Below are positions 27,464 to 36,200 of a stretch of 64,000 nucleotides of DNA, one piece after another (the first letter of the stretch is position 1; each line of letters begins with the position of its first letter). The notes under the pieces were generated by a model, which made no database searches, was not told the DNA's origin, and was given only the letters and a program-made list of their open reading frames with translations. This DNA comes from Deltaproteobacteria bacterium. GTDB taxonomy: Bacteria; Desulfobacterota; Syntrophobacteria; BM002. The stretch covers positions 46,144-110,143 of the forward strand of contig JAJDNB010000244.1 in assembly GCA_022340905.1 (NCBI GenBank), read 5' to 3'. Both the position numbers and the translations under genes were made by a program.

Positions 27464-28393
27464 TTATACCATTTTTTTCTTCAAGGCCTTGGCCTCGATG
27501 TAGATCTTGGTTGCGGTGGGGACGACTTCTTTCACCTCAGACTCGATGCGGTCAATGGCAGCCTCCAGTTCATCGGTTGAAAGGTTATCGACAAATTCCA
27601 CATCGATGTTTACCAGAATATCATCCGGGCCCAGGTGCATGGTAAGAAGAGTGCCGCATTGCCTTATTTCTGGCATCGTACAAATTGCAGTATGTATCTT
27701 TTCTCTATCCCTCTTAGCGGCACTCTCTCCAATAAGCAATTCCTTGGTTTCTCGAGCGAGGAAAAGAGCCAGCACCAACAGGACCACTCCGATGAGAATA
27801 CTGGCAATGGCGTCGAAAATGGACATTGCGGTGATGTAGGAAAGGGTAATACCTGTGGCTGCCACTAGCAGGCCGATCAAAGCAGCACTGTCTTCGAATA
27901 AGACCACGAGGACCGTAGGATTCTTTGATCTTACTGCCATATCCATGAAACTTGTGAACCCTTTTCCTGTCTTTAGTTTCTTTGCCTCAGATAATGCTAT
28001 CCACCAGGGATACGCCTCAAAGATTGTTGCCAGTCCGAGAACCACTAGGGGCAGGATCAGGGATCTCATCGGCTCGGGGTGAAGTAATTTGTCGATGCCC
28101 TCATATATAGAAAGGGCGGCACCTACAAAAAAGATGGATACCGCAACCACAAAGGCCCAAAAATACAACTCTTTTCCATATCCGAAGGGGTGGTTGTCGT
28201 CGGCGGGTTTTTTCGCTCGGGAGTGACCGATGAGGAGCATTACCTGGTTTCCACTGTCAGCAGCACTGTGGAAACCTTCTGCCAGCATTGCTGCGCTTCC
28301 TGAGATGGCTGCAACCATAAACTTCATCACCGCAATGGCGGAGTTGCCAATCAAGGCTGCGTAGATTACTTTCTTGTCGGAGTGTTTCTTCAT
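27464..28393 (-). CDS. Cation diffusion facilitator (SLC30A9-like subgroup)
   Basis: The 309-residue protein has six helices and the helix-2 site HSAAD (His42, Asp46), followed by HPFGYGKELYFWAF, typical of CDF exporters. In helix 5 the usual HxxxD is replaced by FEDSAALIG, as in the SLC30A9-like group, so metal specificity may differ from FieF or ZntA-type exporters. The C-terminal cytosolic dimer domain (about 210-309) is present. It lies downstream of a USP gene and of corA on the same strand; spacing of about 100 bases leaves co-transcription open. Confidence 0.88.
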   Translation of the reverse strand: MKKHSDKKVIYAALIGNSAIAVMKFMVAAISGSAAMLAEGFHSAADSGNQVMLLIGHSRAKKPADDNHPFGYGKELYFWAFVVAVSIFFVGAALSIYEGIDKLLHPEPMRSLILPLVVLGLATIFEAYPWWIALSEAKKLKTGKGFTSFMDMAVRSKNPTVLVVLFEDSAALIGLLVAATGITLSYITAMSIFDAIASILIGVVLLVLALFLARETKELLIGESAAKRDREKIHTAICTMPEIRQCGTLLTMHLGPDDILVNIDVEFVDNLSTDELEAAIDRIESEVKEVVPTATKIYIEAKALKKKMV

Positions 28394-28501
28394 TGGGCCG
28401 GCGGCCTCTTGTCAGAACCATTAGATGAGCAATTCAAGCCGTGGTTTGTCGTCTTTCCTAAAAATATTCGAGATTCTCTCTTTCAGAACTGTCGTCGCAA
28501 C

Positions 28502-29440
28502 TTAGTGCACAACCCACACCGCCAACCCGCCGCCACCCTGGATGACTTTCCTGGTGACGCTTCCTAGGAAAAATTCTCTTACTCCAGAGACTCCTCTCCT
28601 TCCCAAGATGATGGTCCCGCAGTCGCTGGTGCGGGCCTCTTTCAGGATATCGCTGGCCGCACTCCTGCTCCCATCAACTGTCTTGGTGGTTATCTGGTCT
28701 TCCCTCAATCCGGCCTCAAGAAGTATTTGTTTTGCCTTTTTCATCTGGGGACCAATTTGCTCTTCCGCCTTGTTCTTCCAGAGCTCTTCAAACTCCGGAG
28801 CAGCCTCGATTACCTCCTGAGGAATAAAGCGTCTCAACTGACGCTTGGAGTGAAAGAGGGTTATTTTACAGTGGGTTCCCGAAAGCATCAACCCGGCATG
28901 CTTCACCGCTCTAAGGGAGTTTTCTGATGAGTCCACACCGATGAGCACCCTTTGCGATTCAACCGCTCCTTCCACCACCCAAATCGGGCAGGTATGGCAA
29001 TAGGCCACTATTTTACTTGAGATTTCTCCTGATAAGAAGGCCTCGAGTCGGCTTCTGCCTCTCTTGGTGATGAGCAGTGCGTCCGCCCCCTTGTCCTTTA
29101 CAAAGGTGCAAATGTCTCGAGCAATGCCGATTTGTTTTTTGCGATACACCCCCTTGATGCTGTCCTCTGGAAAACCTTCTTGTAACAGAATACCCTTCGC
29201 CTCCGTCATGATTCTCTCTGCCATCAGAACGTTTTTCCCTTCAATATCCAGTAATCTCATCTTGCTCTGCCGATCTTGGTCGGCCACCAGAATGGGCGGA
29301 AGCGAGGGGAGGATGTAGAGTAGTTGAACCTCGAGATTGAGTTCGGGCCGATACAGTAAGCCCAAATAAAGCAGGGCCTCCAGTGCATCCTCGGAGCCAT
29401 CTACCGCGGCGACGACCATTCTCGTCGAATCCAAGGGCAT
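28502..29440 (-). CDS. Tandem-domain universal stress protein
   Basis: The 312-residue protein has two USP domains (about 1-155 and 160-312). The second keeps the full ATP-binding pattern GxxGx9GS (GRRGVSGVREFFLGSV), whereas the first is degenerate (KRGRSRLEAFLSGE). It sits between the CDF and CorA transporter genes on the same strand. It is therefore the best candidate among the four USP proteins here to bind ATP. Confidence 0.88.
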   Translation of the reverse strand: MPLDSTRMVVAAVDGSEDALEALLYLGLLYRPELNLEVQLLYILPSLPPILVADQDRQSKMRLLDIEGKNVLMAERIMTEAKGILLQEGFPEDSIKGVYRKKQIGIARDICTFVKDKGADALLITKRGRSRLEAFLSGEISSKIVAYCHTCPIWVVEGAVESQRVLIGVDSSENSLRAVKHAGLMLSGTHCKITLFHSKRQLRRFIPQEVIEAAPEFEELWKNKAEEQIGPQMKKAKQILLEAGLREDQITTKTVDGSRSAASDILKEARTSDCGTIILGRRGVSGVREFFLGSVTRKVIQGGGGLAVWVVH

Positions 29441-29547
29441 GTCTTCCTCCTCACTAAAGGGTTAATCATCCTTCGCCTCTGGAGCTGTTCATGAAGTGAT
29501 CCGAAAGTCCGGCGCCACAAAGCGGAATTGCATGGTATTTTCTGATC

Positions 29548-30612
29548 CTAGAACCACCTCTTCTTTTTAAACCAGGCCACCATGCCAATGAAAACCACGA
29601 GAACGACAACCCAGAAACACAGATAGGCATATCTCCACTCGAGCTCAGGCATATACTTGAAATTCATTCCATAAACCCCGGCGAGAAAGGTCATGGGAAT
29701 AAATATGGTGGCCATAACAGTCAACACCTTCATGACTTCATTCATCCTATTACTTATACTTGACAAGTATATATCCAGCATCGCCGATAGCATGTCTCTA
29801 AAAGTCTCCATTGTATCGATCACTTGGATTGCATGATCATATACATCTCTGAGATAAATTAATACGTCTTCTTTAATCAACTTGGATTCACTTTTTGTTA
29901 AACCGCCCACCACTTCGCGCAAAGGCCAAACCGACCTCCGCAAAAAGAGCATGTCCCTCTTTAGGTGGTGAATGACCTGCAGGTCTCCCTGCTTGGGTTC
30001 AGACACTAACTCTTCTTGCAATGTTTCGATGTGTTCTCCAAGTTCCTCGAGGATGTTGTAATAGCTATCCACGACTGCATCGATGAGGGAATAGGCGAGA
30101 TAATCACTGCCCTTCTGCCGGATGCGGCCTTTGCCGTTTCTCAATCTTTCTCTTACTTGGTCAAAAACGTCTCCCGGTCTTTCCTGAAATGAGATGACGA
30201 AACTGGACCCCACAATGAGGCTGACCTGTTCTGCCTCCAGCTCATTCTCCTCTTCATTAAAGAAAAACATTTTCAATACAATAAACAGATGATCGTCATA
30301 TTCATCAAGTTTTGGCCTCTGGTGAGTATCCACCACATCTTCTTGGAGCAGACGATGAAGAACGAAGTGAGCTCCGAGCTTTTCAATAACCTCGACTTGA
30401 TGAACGCCATCTATGTTAATCCAGGTAATAGATGGAGTGTCCTTGTAGGGAAAGCATTCTTCAATCTCCTTGACCTCTCTTTCCCCATAGTGCTCCTCAT
30501 CGTAGTCAATAACTGTGACCTTGACCTCCTCAACCTTTCTCTCACCCACAAAAACAACCGTTCCCGGCGGCAGACCGGCCTTCTTTGAACTCTTTCTCAG
30601 AAATAAGGACAT
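29548..30612 (-). CDS. corA: CorA magnesium/cobalt transporter
   Basis: The 354-residue protein has the long N-terminal cytosolic funnel domain, two C-terminal helices and the selectivity signature YGMNFKYMPEL after the first helix, ending in a basic tail (WFKKKRWF). It forms pentameric Mg2+ channels in the inner membrane. Together with the ZntB-like protein at 10.1 kb it is one of two CorA-superfamily members in the window. It is divergent from the cobalamin adenosyltransferase gene. Confidence 0.93.
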   Translation of the reverse strand: MSLFLRKSSKKAGLPPGTVVFVGERKVEEVKVTVIDYDEEHYGEREVKEIEECFPYKDTPSITWINIDGVHQVEVIEKLGAHFVLHRLLQEDVVDTHQRPKLDEYDDHLFIVLKMFFFNEEENELEAEQVSLIVGSSFVISFQERPGDVFDQVRERLRNGKGRIRQKGSDYLAYSLIDAVVDSYYNILEELGEHIETLQEELVSEPKQGDLQVIHHLKRDMLFLRRSVWPLREVVGGLTKSESKLIKEDVLIYLRDVYDHAIQVIDTMETFRDMLSAMLDIYLSSISNRMNEVMKVLTVMATIFIPMTFLAGVYGMNFKYMPELEWRYAYLCFWVVVLVVFIGMVAWFKKKRWF

Positions 30613-30715
30613 CGTCTTTCACCTCTCTGTTATTTTTTATAATCTTGTAACGTATAGAAAGGATGATGTAAACGCGATCATAGGTGAACTGAACATTGAC
30701 ACGTTCTCCAGCATC

Positions 30716-30733
30716 AGCAGCTTGCCAGCTGCT
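30716..30733. other. Perfect 7-bp hairpin in the corA/adenosyltransferase divergent gap
   Basis: AGCAGCT-TGCC-AGCTGCT. The word GCTGCCAGCTGC recurs in spacers at 32.68, 35.13 and 47.41 kb, so this is more likely part of the intergenic repeat vocabulary than a specific operator. Confidence 0.4.
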
Positions 30734-30803
30734 TGACTAACCAGAGATTCTTCTTACTATGGCAGTACCAGGTATTATGCCCCCTTTTGCCGAGGGTTGA
30801 AAG

Positions 30804-31373
30804 ATGAAAATCTACACAGGCAGTGGAGATCGAGGTAAAACCAGTCTCCTGAGCGGTGAGCGCGTGAGCAAAGCAGACCTCCGGGTGGAGGCGTACGGGG
30901 ACGTGGATGAACTGAACAGCATTTTGGGAGGGGTAGTGGCCGCACTGCCGCCCACGGAAGCTGAATTGGCAAAAGAAATACAAAAGATTCAATCGGTGCT
31001 CTTGCACATTGGAGCTTGCCTGGCGGTCACTCCTGGTTCTCCGGTTTCAGAAGAACTCGAGGAGATTACCAAAGAACACAGCAAGGCTTTGGAAGGTGCC
31101 ATCGATCGAATAGATGGGAGTCTCCCCCCACTGAAGGAGTTTATTCTCCCCGGAGGGCACATTTCAGCAGCCTGGGCTCATCTGGCCAGAGCTGTGTGCC
31201 GCAGGGCCGAGAGACATGTGGTGAACCTTTCGGCCATTCAAACCGGAACTGTTGGCTCTGAACAGCTCAGGCATGTGATTGTTTATTTAAATCGGTTATC
31301 CGATTACTTGTTCGTGCTTGCCCGACTCTGCAACAAGATCCAAGGGCTTTCTGATACCATGTGGAAGAGGTAG
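30804..31373 (+). CDS. Cob(I)alamin adenosyltransferase, PduO type
   Basis: The 189-residue protein transfers the adenosyl group of ATP to cob(I)alamin. Family landmarks are MKIYTGSGDRGKTSLLSGE (ATP-binding N-terminus), AYGDVDELNSILG, FILPGGHISAAWAHLARAV and CRRAERHVV. The length is normal for MMAB/PduO enzymes. No B12-dependent enzyme, biosynthetic gene or cobalamin riboswitch is next to it, so it is an isolated housekeeping copy here. Confidence 0.92.
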   Translation: MKIYTGSGDRGKTSLLSGERVSKADLRVEAYGDVDELNSILGGVVAALPPTEAELAKEIQKIQSVLLHIGACLAVTPGSPVSEELEEITKEHSKALEGAIDRIDGSLPPLKEFILPGGHISAAWAHLARAVCRRAERHVVNLSAIQTGTVGSEQLRHVIVYLNRLSDYLFVLARLCNKIQGLSDTMWKR

Positions 31374-31399
31374 AGAATCCAGGTCCATATGGCCTGTCT

Positions 31400-31560
31400 T
31401 CGAGCTGACCCATTGAGGCAAAGCGCTAAGCGCAGAGCGCAAAGCGGATAGGGTTAAAGCGAGAAAGGGCCAAGGCGAGAAAGGAAAGAGACCGCCTTTT
31501 CTCGCTTTTCCCGCTTTTCTCGCTTACGTGCGCTATGCTCTATGCGACTTGACCTGACCC
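31400..31560. repeat. Long imperfect inverted repeat (GCGAGAAAG / TATGCGCTATG words)
   Basis: Left arm words (GAGCTGACCC, AAGCGCTAAGCGCAGAGCGC, GCGAGAAAGG twice) are answered on the right by CTTTTCTCGC twice, GCGCTATGCTCTATGCG and CTTGACCTGACCC. The transcript could fold into one long branched stem. The same TATGCGCTATGC word occurs near 20.74, 47.26, 47.45 and 54.73 kb. Confidence 0.7.
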
Positions 31561-31607
31561 ATCGAACATGCCGTTATGCCGGGTGGGACGAGATTTTCAG
31601 GATTGTA

Positions 31608-32294
31608 ATGAGACCGCCAACTATAAAAGATCATGATGTTCGTCTGTATTCCACCGAAGTACTTGAGCGGGTATGGCTTACGGACAGGGTTTTTGAGATA
31701 CGACTCTCCAAGCCTTCCACCTTTAAGTTTATGGCTGGCCAGCGTATCCGTCTCCTCCACCGTGCCATTCGCCGCGATTATTCCTTGATTACTGCACCAA
31801 GTGACCCTACCCTCGCGCTCTGTCTAAAAAAGATCGAAAGCGGTGAATATTCACCCATACTCGCTTCCGCCAAACCGGGCACCCAACTTTCTTTTACTGG
31901 CCCACTCGGATATTTCACCTATCGTCCCTCAGGTAGGCCTACCGTTTTTGTTGCTACGGGAACGGGTATAGCCCCCTTTCTTTCCATGGTCCGGACTGGT
32001 ATCACCGGCTTTACGCTCCTCCATGGTGTGCACAGGGCAACAAACCTTTATTACCGGGACATTTTTAGCCGAGCCGCTCGCCTTTACATCCCTTGTCTAG
32101 CGGCTGAGGCAGAGGAAACTGAAGATAGAGAGAGCGTCTTCCGCGGCAGAGTTAGCCATTATCTTGCAGAGCATCTACCTTCTGGTAATTATGACTTCTA
32201 TGTGTGCGGACGACAGGAGATGATCCGAGATGTAACCCTCATGGTGGACGCGAGGTTTCCCAGTTCACTCCTCTATACGGAAGTATTCTACTGA
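31608..32294 (+). CDS. FAD/NAD(P)-binding oxidoreductase of the ferredoxin reductase family
   Basis: The 228-residue protein has the two-domain FNR fold: an FAD-binding barrel (about 10-110, with RDYSLITAP as the FAD motif) and an NAD(P)-binding domain (about 115-228, VFVATGTGIAPFLSM and YDFYVCGRQEMI). It has no iron-sulfur cluster motif and ends in an aromatic Phe-Tyr pair typical of FNR proteins. I took ATG 31608 because the upstream in-frame ATG (31542) lies inside an intergenic repeat. Its electron partner is unknown. Confidence 0.82.
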   Translation: MRPPTIKDHDVRLYSTEVLERVWLTDRVFEIRLSKPSTFKFMAGQRIRLLHRAIRRDYSLITAPSDPTLALCLKKIESGEYSPILASAKPGTQLSFTGPLGYFTYRPSGRPTVFVATGTGIAPFLSMVRTGITGFTLLHGVHRATNLYYRDIFSRAARLYIPCLAAEAEETEDRESVFRGRVSHYLAEHLPSGNYDFYVCGRQEMIRDVTLMVDARFPSSLLYTEVFY

Positions 32295-32390
32295 TTATTA
32301 CAGATCTCAGATTGCAGATTTCGGAACGCGGATTGCGGATTTAAAAGCAAGGAGACAGTAGTCAGCCCTTCGGCAGGCTCAGAGCAGGGA

Positions 32391-32534
32391 GTCAGAATCC
32401 AGAATCCAGGAGAAAAGCAATCAAAATTGACTTCATCTGAGCTACCGTCTCTCTGAACCGCAGAATCCGCCTCAGGCGGATCGAAGTGACCACTTCATCA
32501 TTCTGTGGTTCCTTGCTCTGCTGTTCGATATAAG
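32391..32534 (+). repeat. Dispersed ~145-nt repeat, copy A
   Basis: This copy matches, in reverse complement, the sequence at about 54564-54726. Shared blocks are CAATCAAAATTGACTTCATC, CTCTGAACCGCAGAAT, TCGAAGTGAC/ACTTCATCATTCTG and TCTGCTGTTCGATAT. The middle differs by short indels and substitutions. Confidence 0.75.
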
Positions 32535-32558
32535 GATCAAGAAACCGCCCATAGGGAA

Positions 32559-32636
32559 CACCACAAAGAACACAAAGGGCACAAAGTAAGTCTAATAATG
32601 TGATTTCCCTTTGTGAACTTTGTGTCCTTAGTGGTT
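32559..32636. repeat. CACAAAG-word palindrome
   Basis: Left arm ACCACAAAGAACACAAAGGG and CACAAAG; right arm CCCTTTGTGAACTTTGTGTC then TTAGTGGT. The arms are separated by about 22 bases. Strong potential hairpin. Confidence 0.7.
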
Positions 32637-32721
32637 TTCTGATAACCGTTGTCTGCCTGCTGCCTGCTGTCTGCTGCCAGCTGCTAGCTCATATTAGCGT
32701 CCTTGGTGGACTAAAAGTATC

Positions 32722-33735
32722 TTATGTCGTTTCGCCCATTTCCAAAAACCGTAGTCCAATCTGCTGCGCCACCAGAGGAGCATTTCCTCCAGCCCGATTG
32801 TTTACAATGATGTTTAGGCGGATATTTTTATCAACTGCTTCCCACATCAGTTCAGCTGTTTCCCCCACCATCGAGGGGTGTAACATTGAGGGCACCAAGG
32901 AGTTGAAAGGGTGGGCCTGGGCGTAGGCCTCTTCATACCGTGCCCCACGGGGAGTCATCAAACGGATTATGGTTTGACCGCCGGAGTTAAAGAATCTCCG
33001 TCCTGATTTGCTGAACTGTTCGCCGAGGGAGGGGAGCCAGGTCCAGTGCGACAGCACCTGTCCAACACCGTATTTTGTCATGACTTCGAACACCGACTCA
33101 GTGAGGTATGGTTCTGTTCGCAACTCTAAGTGGTAACGGTTATCTTTCGGGATCTCACTGAAAAACAGATCGAACTCTGATGCCACGCTTTTTGGAGGGG
33201 AGCGATCCTTTTTGCGCTGGTATTCCTGTTCAAAAATGAACCCAGTGAGAAAGGGACCTAAAATGGTAACTGCCGGATCATAGAATTGACGGGTGAAGAT
33301 ATGATGATCCAAGTAGCTTTGGTTTTCGACAAACTTACCCCCACGCCACAGCTTTTGGGCGCAAACTGCCTGGGGGACCTTGAGTATGACACTGTCGTCT
33401 TCTTTCAGGTACTGCCGGTACTTCTGCAGGACGTGATAATTAGGCGTGGGCCGTCCATCCTCTTCCACCAGAAGGCGATAAAAGGTAAAATCCAGCTCAA
33501 GGACTCGGAAATGTTGGAAGTACTCCTCAACACTGTCCACTGGGAGAACTTCCTCCACAAACGAACTTTTGCCCAGCGTTTTCTTTCTGCGGGTGATTCT
33601 ATCGATATAGAGTTCTTCTGAGTAGATCTGTCCAAACCAACCCGCATATCTGTCACTGGCCGTTCCTAAAAGCACGCTCGGGTGGAGGCCACGAAAATAG
33701 AAATTGTTTAGGTCAAGAGACTCGCGTTTGGACAT
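32722..33735 (-). CDS. DUF72 family TIM-barrel protein
   Basis: The 337-residue protein matches DUF72, a TIM-barrel family without an assigned reaction. Landmarks are a start region LLGTASDRYAGWFGQIYSEE (the family usually has GTSGW near here), FTFYRLL, SVILKVPQAV and the C-terminal IVNNRAGGNAPLVAQQI. It is divergent from the glycosyltransferase-like gene with about 78 bases between starts, so they may share control. The ATG at 33735 gives the better start; 33759 is also possible. Confidence 0.8.
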   Translation of the reverse strand: MSKRESLDLNNFYFRGLHPSVLLGTASDRYAGWFGQIYSEELYIDRITRRKKTLGKSSFVEEVLPVDSVEEYFQHFRVLELDFTFYRLLVEEDGRPTPNYHVLQKYRQYLKEDDSVILKVPQAVCAQKLWRGGKFVENQSYLDHHIFTRQFYDPAVTILGPFLTGFIFEQEYQRKKDRSPPKSVASEFDLFFSEIPKDNRYHLELRTEPYLTESVFEVMTKYGVGQVLSHWTWLPSLGEQFSKSGRRFFNSGGQTIIRLMTPRGARYEEAYAQAHPFNSLVPSMLHPSMVGETAELMWEAVDKNIRLNIIVNNRAGGNAPLVAQQIGLRFLEMGETT

Positions 33736-33813
33736 GGCACTAAACACGCATAGCTTCAATCGGTCAATGAATCACTTCTTACTTCAGATGGCTCAAAGGA
33801 CAATCAGATAATT

Positions 33814-34911
33814 ATGAGTACTAAGTCAAAGAAAAGACGCCTCGCCTATTACATCACTTCTCACGGCTTTGGACATGCTATCCGTTCCCTAAAGGTAGTG
33901 GACCAATTGCTCCTCCGTGCTCCCCATTTGGAAATCGTTATCGTATCCACCATTCCACAGTTTCTGTTAGATCAAAACTTGAGCCGATCTCTGCCCCTAA
34001 GGGAGAGGCAACTGGACGTTGGTATGGTTCAACAGGATAGCCTACGATTCGATTTGTCTGCCACTTTAAAAGCACTGGTATCTCTTCGTGCCAATCAAAG
34101 CACTCTGGTTTTGGAGGAGATCAATTTTCTTGAAACCAGTGGCATTCAAGCTGTAATCTGCGACATTCCCTTCTTGCCCTTTGCCGCCGCCTCTCAAGCC
34201 TCCATCCCGGCAATCGGTATCAGCAACTTTACCTGGGACTGGATTTATCAGGCCTACATCCCCGGGGACCCTCGTTGGGCCCCCCTGGTAGACTGGATCC
34301 GAAAATCTTATGGGAAATGCGACCTCTTGCTCCAGTTGCCTATGCACGGTGACTGCTCTGCCTGCCCTAATGTCCAAGATGTTCCCCTCGTTGCCCGCAG
34401 GTCCCAAAAAGATCGGTATGAGACCAGGAAAATTTTACAGTTAGACTCGGAGAAGAAGGCATACCTTGTATCCTTCGCTTCTCTCGAGTTGGAAGTGACA
34501 GCGCAAAAAAGGATAGAAGATATCAGCCATGCGTTGTTTCTCTACAAGCACCCAATTAGCTTTGACTTCAGCAATGGTATCTGTCTCGACGATTTCCCTC
34601 TCGCCTATGAAGACGTGGTTGCCGCGGTAGATGGAGTCATCACCAAGCCTGGTTACGGCATTCTGGCAGACTGTATCGCCCATTCCACGCCTATCATTTA
34701 TACGGATAGAGGGTTTTTCCCCGAATATGATATTCTCGTTAAGCAGATGAGCAAGGAATTACCTACCGTGTACCTCTCCTCCGAAGATTTTTATGGGGGA
34801 AAGTGGAAAGCTGCCATCTCAGAGTTGGAAGAGCAACCTCTCCGTGAAACCACCGCCCCTTGTAACGGAGCCGAGGTCTGCAGCGAGATCATTCTGCGAT
34901 ATCTCAGTTGA
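33814..34911 (+). CDS. Glycosyltransferase-like protein (MurG/arabinokinase N-terminal type)
   Basis: The 365-residue cytosolic protein resembles GT-B glycosyltransferases related to MurG and to the N-terminal half of plant L-arabinokinase. The start YYITSHGFGHAIRSLKVV is a glycine-rich loop of that fold, and the C-terminal domain has DGVITKPGYGILADCIAHST, the nucleotide-sugar-binding region, with YTDRGFFPEYD downstream. Donor and acceptor cannot be named. It is divergent from DUF72. Confidence 0.75.
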   Translation: MSTKSKKRRLAYYITSHGFGHAIRSLKVVDQLLLRAPHLEIVIVSTIPQFLLDQNLSRSLPLRERQLDVGMVQQDSLRFDLSATLKALVSLRANQSTLVLEEINFLETSGIQAVICDIPFLPFAAASQASIPAIGISNFTWDWIYQAYIPGDPRWAPLVDWIRKSYGKCDLLLQLPMHGDCSACPNVQDVPLVARRSQKDRYETRKILQLDSEKKAYLVSFASLELEVTAQKRIEDISHALFLYKHPISFDFSNGICLDDFPLAYEDVVAAVDGVITKPGYGILADCIAHSTPIIYTDRGFFPEYDILVKQMSKELPTVYLSSEDFYGGKWKAAISELEEQPLRETTAPCNGAEVCSEIILRYLS

Positions 34912-34935
34912 TCACTCAAGGTCGACGCAGCTGGG

Positions 34936-35110
34936 CACTTGACACTTGTCATTAGGCCTTACGGCCGTCATTTGTAGTCATTCGGGCTCGCGCCCGTCAT
35001 GTGTGGTCATTGGCAGTTGTTTCTCCTTTTATTCGTCAATGATCTTGACGACCGACTGACAATAAATGACAGCACAGCGTAGTGACTTAATGACACCGAA
35101 GGTAATTGAC
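34936..35110. repeat. GTCATT-word repeat array/palindrome
   Basis: GTCATT/GTCAT recurs at roughly 16-base steps on the left (with small palindromes such as GGCCTTACGGCC and GGGCTCGCGCCC), answered by AATGAC/TTGAC words on the right. A related block in opposite orientation lies at 43621-43755; they share CTGTCATTTATTGTCAGT. Confidence 0.7.
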
Positions 35111-35167
35111 TCCTTACTTGCCAGTTGCCCGCTGCTCGCTGCCAGCTATACTTCCCCATGCCCCATG

Positions 35168-35932
35168 CTAATCCACCGCCTTCCTGTAATGTTCTGGAAA
35201 CTCGCCGGTATAACGCAGGAAGGAAGGTATGGGATATCGCACTCCTCCTTTATGGGTTCCCTCCAAACCATCTATGATTTCCTCAACTCGAGATATGGGA
35301 ATAGAAAAGGCCATCTCGTGGTCCTGGGTTTGGGCAAAGATGCGGTCTCCATAACAAGGGAGAATAACTTCGCATTTTTCCGATCTCAGGGGCACAATAA
35401 TTTCTTCTGCACAGTCAATTCGCCCCCCGAAACTAGAGGTCATACGTCCGCCAGATTTCCACAGCGCTGCCGTCAGCAGCCTAAGAATCTGGGCGGGATT
35501 TGCGTACACTATTATCACTTCCGGGTCGAAAACGGTCCGGTGAAGTGGTGCCACCAGAATGTATTGATACTCCCCAAAAGAGAATTTCTCCACCTGCTCC
35601 TCTGAAACCCTCCCGGCCTCGTCAGTTTCAGTGTACATTCCAGCGCACGCCTGACCTTTTACATAGAACTCACTCGGCCTTCGGAAACCAAAAGCAACTG
35701 CGGTCAATGGACATGAGATATCCTCATCCCCTATGGCCAAGACCCAGCCGTAGCGTCTTGCCATGGCAATAGTTTGGCAGGTAGCGACCGTGATCTGCAT
35801 ATCTTGTGCGGGGCGTTTCACCCGTTCCGGCAAAGGCTCGCCTTGTTTGACCATTCTCACTGCCACCGGGAAGCTCCCTAATCGCACATGTTTGACTAGG
35901 GTATCTTGAAATTTGCTTAGATCGGTTTTCAC
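35168..35932 (-). CDS. DUF169 family protein
   Basis: The 254-residue soluble protein fits DUF169, common in anaerobes and archaea and without a proven function. Visible family features are the opening SFPVAVRMVKQGEPLPERVK, a Cys-containing ATCQTIAMARRYGW, DISCPLTAVAFG, and the C-terminal IVPLRSEKCEVILPCYGDRIFAQTQDHE. Several conserved Cys residues hint at metal or redox chemistry, which is speculation. It stands alone between two repeat-filled spacers. Confidence 0.8.
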   Translation of the reverse strand: MKTDLSKFQDTLVKHVRLGSFPVAVRMVKQGEPLPERVKRPAQDMQITVATCQTIAMARRYGWVLAIGDEDISCPLTAVAFGFRRPSEFYVKGQACAGMYTETDEAGRVSEEQVEKFSFGEYQYILVAPLHRTVFDPEVIIVYANPAQILRLLTAALWKSGGRMTSSFGGRIDCAEEIIVPLRSEKCEVILPCYGDRIFAQTQDHEMAFSIPISRVEEIIDGLEGTHKGGVRYPIPSFLRYTGEFPEHYRKAVD

Positions 35933-35967
35933 GGCATCCTCCTTCTGAGGGCAAAATGATAAATTGA

Positions 35968-36082
35968 TGGGTTTCGGGTGTCAGGTTTCAGGGAGAATAA
36001 ACAAAAATGCTAAAATAAAACTCTGAATCATTATATCTGAACACTGGAACCTCGCTTTTGAAAGCTGAATACCGAAACCTCC
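35968..36082. repeat. GTTTCGGGTGTCAGG-word palindrome
   Basis: The left arm GGGTTTCGGGTGTCAGGTTT is answered by CTGAACACTGGAACCTC and AATACCGAAACCTCC. Same vocabulary as 1188-1259 and 37212-37335. Confidence 0.65.
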
Positions 36083-36200
36083 TTCACGGTAAAGTCAATG
36101 AATCTTGACTGGGGACAAGTTTTCTGTGATTAGACAAAATATCGAAGAATATTAGAAGGTAAACAATTGAGAAATAGCCTGTCACGAGCCATTCTGGAGA

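Larger units (their letters stand above)
32295..32721. other. Repeat-filled 427-bp spacer
   Basis: No gene. Contents in order: GATTGCGGATT-type words (32302-32342), a CCCTTCGGCAGGCTCAG word (32366), the 144-nt dispersed repeat copy (32391-32534), a palindrome of CACAAAG words (32559-32636), and GCTGCCAGCTGC words near 32675. Confidence 0.75.

Noticed and set aside
31400..31560. CRISPR-like array
   Set aside because: The repeats are inverted, irregular and imperfect, with no uniform spacers and no cas genes in the window; the same holds for the other word-repeat spacers.
36172..36195. Further TIR-element fragment (TAGCCTGTCACGAGCC)
   Set aside because: It could be a deletion form of the element arm, but the match is too short to claim.
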